From Umbilicaria muhlenbergii (taxonomy: Eukaryota; Ascomycota; Lecanoromycetes; Umbilicariales; Umbilicariaceae): a DNA stretch of 64,000 nt. The notes under the pieces are model-generated. The model searched no databases, was not told the DNA's origin, and worked only from the letters and a program-made list of their open reading frames with translations. The position numbers and the translations under genes were made by a program. The stretch is taken from the NCBI GenBank assembly GCA_000611775.1, contig KK106982.1, positions 4,100,996-4,164,995 of the forward strand, written 5' to 3'. Positions 1 through 9,645 of the stretch are shown here, one piece after another (the stretch's first letter is position 1; each line of letters begins with the position of its first letter).

Positions 1-2508
1 GGACAGTCTGACAAACCCTAGGCCATGTAGGGTGGCTCAGAAGGTGTTGTTCCAAACTCATCCAGACTGCTTTAGGCCATATAACCCCTTGATTAGGCGG
101 CAGGCCATTTTCTTAAACCCCTTGTATGGCAACCCCTCTGGGAGTTCCATATATATTTCCTCTTCGAGCTCGCCGGCGAGGTATGCGCTAACGACGTTCA
201 TTTGGTGTATATGCATGTCTTCATACGCTGCAATAGCCAGAAGCATGCGTAGTGAGTTGAAATGTAAGGTTGAGGCAAAGGTTTCTTCATAGTCAATCTC
301 ATATTGTTGGGAAAATCCTCTGACGACTAGCCTGGCTTTGAAGCGCTTGATAAGGCCACTGGAAGTGTATTTAACCTTGAATACTCATTTAGAAGTGATT
401 GGTTGGCGCCCTTTAGGCAGTTAAACCAATTCACATGTCCAGTTTGCTGACAAAGAATTTAACTCTTCTTCTATGGCTTGTAAACATTGACGCTGGTAGG
501 TAGGGCTCCGGACAGCCTCCTTGTACATAGAAGGCTCATGTATATGCACCTGCACTGTCATATTAGCATAGAGAGGGTTTGGTTTAATTATTCAGCCAGA
601 TAGAGTAGTGTATGGCACTGAGGCCTGCTGCAGCGGCGGCCCCAAATTCTGCTCCAGAATTTCAGCGGCTGGTTCAGGGGACAAATGTATGATTTCAGAG
701 GCTTCTTCAGAGCCAGAAGAACCTTCCTCATTATCATCAGCTTGTTCCAGTTGCATATAATTATCGTTAGAATTTTCTTAGAAATTTTCAGTTTGATTTT
801 CGGGCCCCTGAGTCGACGTCAGAGGCTCTGATAAATCCACCACTGCTCCAGGGCCTTCAGGGCTTGGAGACATTGCTCCCACACTTCCAGTGCACCTCTG
901 AGCAAGTTCCTGTGGCGTTAAAACCACTGAGTAATCGTCGTCGTCCGTATATGGGTCCATGAAGTCCCCATTTGCTTAAAAACGTTCTGGATTTTCCAGT
1001 AGGCTTCCGCCTTTCTCTCCCTAAAGGAACAAAACATGCGTATGTATTTCCACCTGCTTTTTCACTTGGTTCCAGACCCGAAATTGCTGGTTGCTCTTAC
1101 AATAACCCACGAAAACCCCTTTATAAGACGTGTTTTCAAGTTTCACCCGTTTTTCCTTCAGTATATGACAATGAACAACACACCTGAATGGGCGTAGGTG
1201 TTCAACGGAGGGTTTAAACCCCTTATATAATTCATATGAAGTCCTTCCTCCATGGTCGTCTCCTAAAGGAAGGTGATTCTTTAGGTAGCAGGCGGTTTTG
1301 ACGGCTTTGCCCCAAAATTTAGTTGGCAATTGAGCGTCATAAAGCATGCATCTAGTTGCTTCCGTAATCATACAATTTAGGCGTTCAGAGACGCCGTTCT
1401 GCTCAGGCGTGTAGGTGGTGGTAAATTCAAATTCCACCCCCTCTGGCCCTCATATGCTTGCCACTTTCATATATTCTCCGCCATTGTCAGCCCGTACAAC
1501 CTCCAATTTCTCGCCGGTTTCTTTCTCAGCTTTCGTCTTCCAAGTCTTGAATATTTCGTAGATATCCGTCTTCTTTGCCATTAAGAAAATATCAGAATAT
1601 CAGGCAAATTCGTCCGTAAAGGTAACAAAATACTGGTTTCCACCTAGAGTATTGACACGGTAGGCTCCTCAAATGTCTGAATAGACTCATTGCAGGCGTT
1701 TTGTAGCTGTTGGCTTTGACTCCTTGGCCTGTACCCGTATCATCTTGTTATGCAAGCATGTCAAGCAGGCTTTCTCCGCCTCGTTAGGGCGTAATTCGCG
1801 GGTTATACCCTTCACACACGGCTTGAGGCGTTGCATACGGCTTGCCTCAGCATGGCCAAACCTCCGATGCCACTTCCAGTAGTCGGATTGGGCCTGTGTG
1901 GAAAAATTGGAATTTTCAGGGGTTTCAGGGGTAATGTGCCCTAAACCCGTTTTTGGATAGGGGGTGGCGGAACTGGCAACCACGCTGCCTGGTACTGCTC
2001 CCACTAGCTCCAGAGTGAGCCCTGGTGTAGGTGATCCTCCCCCTGCTGTCGCTGGGGCTGCCAGGCTGCTCATTGATTTTTGGTAGGCTTGGACCTTAAA
2101 GGCCACTTTTGCGCTCGTCGACTTGACAACATAGACCGAACCGTGTTGGTTTGCTGTGACCACGACGCTTCCATTATGCTTAAAAACAACGTTTTTAAGC
2201 CCAAATTCAACCGTTATTCCGTGCTTACTTGCTGCCCCAATCGACAGCAAATTTCCGTCCAATTCAGGGACATAGAGGACGTTGTTTAAGGTGAGTTTTC
2301 TCCCTCCAAAATCAACTTCCACCTTGCCCATACCAGCTGCTTTTATTGAGTGCCCATTGACTAAGCAGACTTCCGTGTAATAGTTCTGAATTTCAACAAA
2401 AATTGCTCAATTTGAAGTCATGTGGTGGCTCACTCCGGAGTCCACAATCCAGCAGTCAGGGGTTAGTTCTAGGTTGGCTAGGGCTTCCATAGTCACTGCC
2501 TTTCATGC

Positions 2509-3330
2509 TCACTCATCTGAGTTGGACTCGTTGTCCTGGCTAGTCGGATCTTTCAAATTTTTCAAATCTTCCGCCGGCCCCGGATTTTCATTGGCTTGCC
2601 GTGCATTTGCCTTGAACTTTGGCGGTGGTTTAACTCTGTTAGGAGGTAGTTCTTCCCCGTCTTTCATCTTCAAAGCGTAGCAATCAGAGGCGAAATGCCC
2701 CCTTTTCTGGCACTGAAAACATGTTTTTCCTGCCTTGCCGTCTTTGCCTTTGCTTCCTGCTTGGGCTGCGTTTGCGGTGGCATTATTAGTTGATTTATTA
2801 TTCAACGCTTCTTCCATTTCTCGCTCCTTCAATTGGCGTAGAACGGTCTCAATTTCGGGGTCCACGATTTCATTGTTTATTTGAAATACAACTGAGCCGT
2901 AAGGCTCCTCCTTTAGGGAGCCAAGGAACACTTCCTGAACCATGTCATCATCAATGAGCGCCTTTGGTTTAAGCACCATAATCTCCGCCTGAATTTTCTT
3001 CAAGGCGTGATAAGCCTGCTCCGCCGTCTCCTTCAGTCCTTGCTTGTAATTGACGAATGCCCTAAGCTGTGACTGGTAGTACAACTTGCCCTTAGGCTTC
3101 TTGATGTTCTCAAGGCGGTCCCAAAGCTCCTTTGCTGTCTTCAGTCTGTAGAACGTTCCGTCCTCCTGGGAGCAAAGTGACAATATGTTGTTCCAGGCCT
3201 TCCTATCAGTCCTTCTCCACTTCTTATACTCCTCAATGAGAGGCTTCAATGTCTTCTCATCCAAACCCTTCTTCCCCTCTGACGCAGCGTCAGTCCCGTC
3301 TATGACGTCCCAGTAGCCTCGTGCTTTCAA
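2509..3330 (-). mobile_element. gag-derived reading frame of Copia-A copy 1
   Basis: A 273-residue open stretch with the UBN2/retrotran_gag type helical domain (roughly residues 20-165, with EYKKWRRTDRKAWNNI and the AKELWDRLE motif), then a CCHC zinc knuckle, CFQCQKRGHFASDC, near residues 203-216. The tail is acidic and charged. It is a fossil coat-protein gene and not a host gene. Confidence 0.9.
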
Positions 3331-3756
3331 ATAACCCCTTGTTCTCCCTGCTCATTGGGCGTAGTTCGTCTCATTGAGTTTGACTAGGCCTGAGGCCTTC
3401 AGAGACTCATATTCCATGCTCTTTTAGGGCCGTGTGACTGCCTTCTGCGTACGCGGCGGCGTGGATAACGACTCAGGGGTGTGGGTATTTATTCAAAGTT
3501 CTATTGGTCGAGCCTTCATATATATATAGACGTTTCTATTCGTTCGATTTTCGAAGTGGAATTCATACGAAGAATTGGCGTCTTTTTCAGTCGGTTTTTC
3601 GACTTTATAACTGGCCGATATCGAAGGTTTATATCGAAGCAAACTTTGGTTGCTCGACTTGCTCGACGGCGGCGGGGGTGGCGACGGCGGGGTTGGCGGC
3701 GGAGGTGGTAGGCAACAGCAACAGGCGCAACAGTAGACACTGACCGGTTAGACACT

Positions 3757-3772
3757 GACCGGGCTCATAACC
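3757..3772 (-). other. primer-binding site, half-tRNA type
   Basis: Directly inside the 5' LTR, element sense reads GGTTATGAGCCCGGTC. This is complementary to the anticodon stem-loop of initiator tRNA-Met (GGGCTCATAACC), not to a tRNA 3' end. Use of an internal tRNA-iMet fragment as primer is known for Drosophila copia. The same site lies at 12352-12363 and 17772-17783 next to the other A LTRs. Confidence 0.8.
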
Positions 3773-4027
3773 TGTTATAATGAAACGATATAGAGACCAA
3801 ATAAATGTATTGTATCTGCCTAAATATCGCCCAAATGATATAAATGAACGTGAGGAAGAAAGCAGAAACTTGAGGCTTTCAAGCCGTTAATATACATGTT
3901 AAGGAGCTTTTCGCTAAGCCAAAACATACGTACACCCATGACGTGACTGCTTCTCTTGCTAGGAACCCCTGCCCTAAACCCCTGCCCCAATGACGTCTGC
4001 TCGGCGGCGAATCGGCGAAATTCAACA
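3773..4027 (-). repeat. 5' LTR of Copia-A copy 1
   Basis: A 255-bp LTR. In element sense it starts TGTTGAA and ends ATAACA. The same sequence recurs at 12364-12714, 17784-17936 (partial) and, in the opposite orientation, as the solo LTR at 31746-32006. The primer-binding site abuts its inner end. Confidence 0.9.
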
Positions 4028-4249
4028 GCTTGTACAGCGGCGGTGGACCGACTACGACAACAGCGATACACCACTGGATTCCTGGTGCTTTCAGACACGC
4101 CCGCTGTCAGGCAGGCTCTGCAAGGGTCGAAGATGCTCCGAATCTTTGCTAGCTGTAATGTGGAGGCTGACGGGGTTATCACATTGAAGGATTGTGATTA
4201 TCAGCTGCAGTGGCTTGAGCTTCGCTCAATGAATGTGAGGAGCATATAG
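4028..4249 (+). pseudogene. possible host protein C-terminal fragment next to LTR
   Basis: The plus strand stays open from inside the LTR to a stop at 4249. After the LTR edge it encodes about 73 residues of protein-like composition (for example RLRQQRYTTGFLVLSDT and DCDYQLQWLELRSMNV). It has no start of its own, because the LTR edge truncates it. I do not recognise a family. It may be the tail of a host gene cut by the Copia insertion, or chance coding. Confidence 0.25.
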
Positions 4250-4347
4250 AGGAAAGAATTGCAGTATATGCTTGATCGTTAATACACGAGTGGAGCTTGA
4301 TTCTCAGTAGCTATCAATCTAAATACGGTCGTGATATTTTCTTCTCA

Positions 4348-5306
4348 CTAACCGCGGAACGCATCGTACTGAAGCCTCATGATAGCCTTCACGTTCGGAG
4401 GAATATGCCGCCAGGGAGGAACCACATCGTTCACCACAAAACCGCTTCCTACAGCCTCCTGCATCCCAAGCAGCAAGTACCCCGACCAATTCTTCTTCTC
4501 CGCATCTGCCCCATAGGTCACGAAATCCCACTTCCCAATTACAAAAAAGGCCTCGCGTTGACGGGATGTGGCCACGTTCGCCCGAGACCGTTGGTTCATG
4601 AACCCCATGCTGTATTGGGTTCGGATGCAGCAGAGAATCACAATTTCAGCCTCGGCGCCCCGAGAAGAGTCAATGGTCTTGACGGCCTCTTCCACCCTTA
4701 CACCAGCCCAATTGCGGAGAGTCGCGAGCTCTCGGAGGTCCTCAATCATGCGCCGGGAACCCGTCAATACCAGGATGTGACGGTGCTGAATTCCTTGGAT
4801 CTGAAGGAGACGCGAAACCAGATTGCTGCACGCCAGGGCCTCAGCTGCGTTGGTGCTACTGCCGCCTGTTCCCGCCACGGACACGCCTCTGACGTTGAGG
4901 AAATGGGCCCAATGTGACAGCACGATTTTCCGAGTGCCTGTAGTAGGAACCTCAATTGGGAATGAGGCTATAAGCCCTTGGAGGAATGAGCGCAGCCGGA
5001 GGTCTGGAAGAAGGAAGTCACCCTACCGTTGTAGATGGATAGAGAGGTATGCTGATATAGCTGCGAATGAGCCCTATATTGAACATTGAGGAGCGTAGTG
5101 ATGGACTTGTCGGTGTTCCTCTGCACGACCGTTTGCTGCCATACTTCCTTGCTGAGCTCAGAAAAGACTGTTGGGCCCAATTGAAGGTGGTCGCCAGCTT
5201 GTACTTCGGTTTCCAGACAGGGAGGTCCCCCGATATATTTTGGCAGCGGAGATAGAACCCATTCGCGCTCTTTCTTCTTCGAACTAATAATATGCTTTAT
5301 GGTCAT
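4348..5306 (-). pseudogene. SF1 helicase (Upf1/NFX1-like) C-terminal fragment
   Basis: The minus strand encodes the second RecA-like half of a superfamily 1B helicase. The upstream part (5306-4968) has GDHLQLGP (motif III region) and LLNVQYRAHSQLY (motif IV, the QYRMH signature). The downstream part (4923-4348) has VKTIDSSRGAEAEIVILCC (motif V) and NQRSRANVATSRQREAFFVIG (motif VI, normally ALTRA). The two parts are in different frames: reading shifts by one base near 4965, just after the segment CAHSSKGL. The N-terminal half with Walker A and B is absent, replaced upstream by AT-rich hypermutated DNA. It is therefore a 5'-truncated, frameshifted relic of an RNA/DNA helicase gene. Alternatives are a fragment of a transposon-borne helicase, but no Helitron Rep motif is seen. 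Confidence 0.75.
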
Positions 5307-6048
5307 GTTTACTACTGAAGGGCTCCATGATCATTCTGCATTATAAAAAAAGTCACAGTTCCCAGTTAGGATTTCAACATAGTTCAAAAGCAAAGTAAGT
5401 GATGAATGCAAGTTCGCGTAGTGGAGGGGCTCCTCTACTAACATTCTAATTGTGTTTCTCAACAACATAATTTTTATTAATGATTTGTAGTCGAGGATCC
5501 CCCAGATCACTTTACTTTAATGAGAAGTAACACGCCCCCACAAAGAGTTCTATCAATAATTCAATGATGAAAATGATATATGCAAACTTATGTAGTCAAG
5601 GGTAACCCTTGCTGAACATTATCACTTACCACGCTTATATGATATGCGGGTGATGTTTCTCAGTGAAATACTTTTCTATCTTGATTTGCTGCTGAGGATC
5701 CTCAGGATTGTTTTTCTTCAAAGGATAATTATCATCTACTGTGATGACTTTTAGGAGCTGTCTCTCTGAACTATATAATAATGAAAGTGATGTATGCAAA
5801 ATTATATAGTTGAGGAGTCCTCCTACTAAATAATGTCACTTGTTATGATTATAGAATATTCAGATGATGTTTCTCAATAATATTCCTTTTGTTATTGAAT
5901 CTCTGCTGAGAATCCCCTAGATTGTTTTAGTTGAAAGAATAGATAATCAGTAAATGCTTAAAATGACCCCCCTCAACTTGTAAATTCCTGAAATAACCCT
6001 TAAAACTTCATAATTCCTTGTTTGACCCCTTACAAATATTAAAGTATA

Positions 6049-6207
6049 TGTAAGAGGCTGGTCTACGACGGATGTCATATAGGTGTTGAACGGGGTGTCG
6101 TAGGCAATATAGTCATGATAGGGTCAATGCAATGATTATATGTCTTCTATTAGGTGGCAAAACTGATCACTGAGGAAGCAGGTTTCTGAACCTCTGTGAG
6201 CATTCAG
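6049..6207 (+). repeat. LTR-like dispersed repeat, copy 1
   Basis: About 155 bp matches 61288-61440 closely: shared words include GTGTCGTAGGCAATATAGTC and GGCAAAACTGATCACTGAGG. Both copies begin TGTAAGAGG and both sit 5' of gag-like remains, so this is probably the start of a 5' LTR of an LTR element, possibly Gypsy-type. The 3' limit is not clear. It retains several CpG sites, unlike the surrounding DNA. Confidence 0.55.
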
Positions 6208-7559
6208 TGTACAGAACTCACCAGGTGCTAGTTCAGAATAAGAAAAGTTATGCTTAACAACAGCATGACCTTGTGAAGGTAACTTTCACTAGTGAATCAA
6301 CCTCATGAGGGAGCTCAGCCAATAGACATCACTCTCAGCACTTCATGAAAGTGGTTAAAGGAGTTAACATCATTGATGACACCTCATGAAGATGTGATTC
6401 AGCAATGAACACCTCATGAAGACAGCTTCACTGAGGTGACTGCTTCATGAGACCTTCCTCAGGCAGGCTAGCTTCAGAAGGGATATATTATGAGGTCAGA
6501 GCATGTCTCACTTTCTTTTTTAATAATAATTCTCTACCTACTAGCAATATCATACTATTGTGAATCATCAACTATAAGCTTAAGCCACTATTGTCACATA
6601 GCTTCATAATTCCTTAGTTAAGATATTACCTCATGATAGTACACTTACAGTTTTATTGCTTCAATTCATTGTAAGGATGCTGTCTGACAAGAATGACTGA
6701 AAACTCATGAGCTCCTCAATCAGCCTCTGCAATGATTTCACAAACTGCTTCAGAAACTTCACAAGCAACAGTTAATGATGATTCTATCATCTCTGACTCT
6801 CAGTCATGACACGTCACTCCTACATTCTCTGAGGAGTTCATCATGATGAATATCAAAATTCAACTTGCGAAGATTCAACTCATGAGTGAGAAGGAACATA
6901 CTAAGCAGATTAAGCTTAAGACTCACAGACAATTTACATCAGATTTATCTTCAACTTTAAAACACGCCTGCTATGAAAAGTGAGTCAAAGATGAAGACCT
7001 CTACTGTATGAAGGACTACCCTCACTTTCAGTAATATGTACATCAAATTAAGCACCTTCCTGTGAAGCTTCACCTTGAAGAGTCAGATCACTATCTGAAC
7101 TACAAGATTACAGAGTGATGAGTCACATATTGTGAAGAAAAGAGCTTGAAAGATACCTGAGAAAGTCAGAAGAACTTTTTAAAGTCTTTTTTAAAAGATC
7201 ATGATAATCAGGTGTATAACACATGAATGAATTAAATGAATTGCCACAAGCTGAGCAGTGAATCTGATGATGAGTACCTTCACAGGTCAGATGAACTTCT
7301 AGCATAAATAAAAAATAAGGTGAAGGATTATCATTAAATTCAGCTAATGATCTTCTTCAAGGGCTTGAATCATGTCATGAAGCAGAAGATTCATGAACAC
7401 TCTGTGTTTTCAAACTCTCATGAAGATTTGGTTACACTCATGAAGAAACTTCATCCCAGCATCAGGACTGAAACTCATTCATGAGTAATAATCATGAACA
7501 ATGACTTCAGCAGAAGCACCTCTGTGAACATCATGAAGTGAAAGAATCACAAATCTACA

Positions 7560-7784
7560 ACATTCATCATCACTACATCACACAATTCAGAACCCTCATG
7601 AGGAGCATTCTTTAACAGAGACTGCAATTACTGTGATAAGTGTGAACATAAAGAATTGAACTGTCTTAAGAAGAAGTCAGACAACCCTGTGAGCAGGACT
7701 CTGTCAACTGATTCAGTTAACAGCAGTAATCATGTCATGACAGCCTCTGAGGCTATCATGAAGATCACTGTGAAGTCAAGATCA
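7560..7784 (+). mobile_element. gag fossil with CCHC zinc knuckle, not Copia-A
   Basis: On the plus strand 7622-7663 reads CNYCDKCEHKELNC, a perfect CX2CX4HX4C zinc knuckle, followed by a Ser/Thr-rich stretch. It is on the opposite strand to the neighbouring Copia copies and differs from their knuckle, so it belongs to another LTR element, probably the one whose LTR-like repeat lies at 6049. The fossil is broken and is cut at about 7785 by Copia-A copy 2. Confidence 0.5.
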
Positions 7785-7785
7785 G

Positions 7786-9645
7786 AGCTTCCAGTAGTCG
7801 GATTGGGCCTGTGTGGAAAAATTGGAATTTTCGGGGGTTTCAGGGGTAATGTGCCCTAAACCCGTTTTTGGATAGGGGGTGGTGGAACTGACAACCACGC
7901 TGCCTGGTACTGCTCCCACTAGCTCTGAAGTGAGCCCTGGTGTAGGTGATCCTCCCCCTGCTGTCGCTGGGGCTGCCAGGCTGCTCATCAATTTTTGGTA
8001 GGCTTGGACCTTAAAGGCCACTTTTGCGCTCGTCAACTTGACAACATAGACCGAACCGTGTTGGTTTGCTGTGGCCATGACGCTTCCATTATGCTTAAAA
8101 ACAACGTTTTTAAGCTCAAATTTGACTGTTATTCCGTGCTTGCTTGCTGCCCCAATCGACAGCAAATTTCCATCCAATTCAGGGACATAGAGGACGTCGT
8201 TTAGGGTGAGTTTTCTCCCTTCAAAATTGACTTCCACCTTGCCCATACCAGCTGCTTTTATCGAGTGCCCATTGGCTAAGCAGACTTCCGTGTAATAGTT
8301 CCGAATTTCGACAAAAATTGCTCGATTCAAAGTCATGTGGTGGCTCACTCCGGAGTCCACAATTCAGCAGTCAGGGGTTAGTTCTAGGTTGGCTAGGGCT
8401 TTCATAGCCACTGCCTTTCATGCTCACTCATCTGAGTTGGACTTGTTGTCCTGGCTAGTCGGATCTTTCAAATTTTTTGAATCTTCCGCCGGCCCCGGAT
8501 TTTCGTTGGCTTGCCGTGCATTTGCCTTGAACTTTGGCGGTGATTTAACTCCGTTAGGAGGTAGTTCTTCCCCGTCTTTCATCTTCAAAGCGTAGCAATC
8601 GGAGGTGAAATGCCCCCTTTTCTGGCACTGAAAACATGTTTTTCCTGCCTTGCCGTCTTTGCCTTTGCTTCCTGCTTGGGCTGCGTTTGCGGTGGCATTA
8701 TTAGTTGATTTATTATTCAACGCTTCTTCCATTTCTCGCTCCTTCAATTGGCGTAGAACAGTCTTGATTTCAGGGTTCATGATTTTGTTGTTTATTTGAA
8801 ATACAACTGAGCTGTAAGGCTCCTCCTTTAGGGAGCCAAGGAACACTTCCTGAATCATGTCATCATTGATGAGCGCCTTTGATTTAAGCACTGTAATCTC
8901 CGCCTGGATTTTCTTCAAGGCGTGATAAGCCTGCTCCGCCGTCTCCTTCAGTCCTTGCTTGTAATTGATGAATGCCCTAAGCTGTGACTGGTAGTACGAC
9001 TTGCCCTTAGGCTTCTTGATGTTCTCAAGGCGGTCCCAAAGCTCCTTTGCTGTCTCCAGTTTGTAGAACGTTCCGTCCTCCTGGGAGCAAAGTGACAATA
9101 TGTTGTTTCAGGCCTTCCTATCAGTCCTTCTCCACTTCTTATACTCCTCAATGAGAGGCTTCAATGTCTTCTCATCTGAACCCTTCTTCCCCTCTGACGC
9201 AGCGTCAGTCCCGTCTATGACGTCCCAGTAGCTTCATGCTTTCAAATAACCCCTTGTTCTCCCTGCCCATTGGGCGTAGTTCGTCTCATTGAGTTTGACT
9301 AGGCCTGAGGCCTTCAGAGACTTGTATTTCATGCTCTTTTAGGGCCGTGTGACTGCCTTCTGCGTACACGGCGGCGTGGATAACGACTCAGGGGTGTGGG
9401 TATTTATTCGAAGTTCTATTCGTCGAGCCTTCATATATATATAGACGTTTCTATTCGTTCGATTTTCGGAGTGGAATTCGTACGAAGAATTGACGTCTTT
9501 TTCAGTCAGTTTTTCGACTTTATAACTGGCCGATATCGAAGGTTTATATCGAAGCAAACTTTGGTTGCTCGACTGCGGCGGGGGTGGCGACGGCGGGGTT
9601 GGCGGCGGCGGGGGTTAGGGCAGTGAGGGTTAGGGCGGAGGTTGC
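7786..9645 (-). mobile_element. Copia-A fossil, copy 2 (internal fragment)
   Basis: This corresponds to about 1872-3705 of copy 1: pre-integrase/protease part (7786-8360, with the protease motif DSGVSHHMT), gag with CCHC knuckle (8424-9098) and leader (9340-9645). It lacks LTRs, integrase core and RT. The left end is buried in an older gag fossil. The right end stops in the leader, about 60 bp short of the primer site, and is fused directly to the integrase of copy 3. It looks broken, with many breaks, and carries more transitions than copies 1 and 3. Confidence 0.88.

Larger units (their letters stand above)
1..4027 (-). mobile_element. Ty1/Copia fossil, family A copy 1 (cut by window edge)
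   Basis: Read on the minus strand, this is a Copia-order element with its 5' LTR at 3773-4027, then leader, gag with a CCHC knuckle (2509-3330), the protease/pre-integrase part (1687-2331), integrase core (1021-1437), a pol linker (778-960) and the start of reverse transcriptase (58-246). The order gag-protease-integrase-RT is diagnostic of Copia. The 3' end lies beyond the left edge. The element looks broken, with many breaks. Its sequence is nearly identical to copy 3 over about 3 kb, so the two are either of similar age or related by duplication. Confidence 0.93.
5340..7784. other. AT-rich, hypermutated repeat island
   Basis: There is no intact gene. The DNA has almost no CpG and is dominated by TCA/TGA/CAT/ATG words, so CpA and TpG are frequent and TpA is scarce in much of it. 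It holds an LTR-like repeat (6049-6207) also found at 61288 and, further on, a gag-like knuckle at 7622-7663. The patch ends abruptly where Copia-A copy 2 begins at about 7786. Confidence 0.7.

Noticed and set aside
2420-2680. 86-residue frame starting MWWLTPESTIQQSG, recurring at 8335 and 11026
   Set aside because: Recurrence suggested a conserved gene, but it is the antisense of the Copia-A gag/protease junction in each copy.
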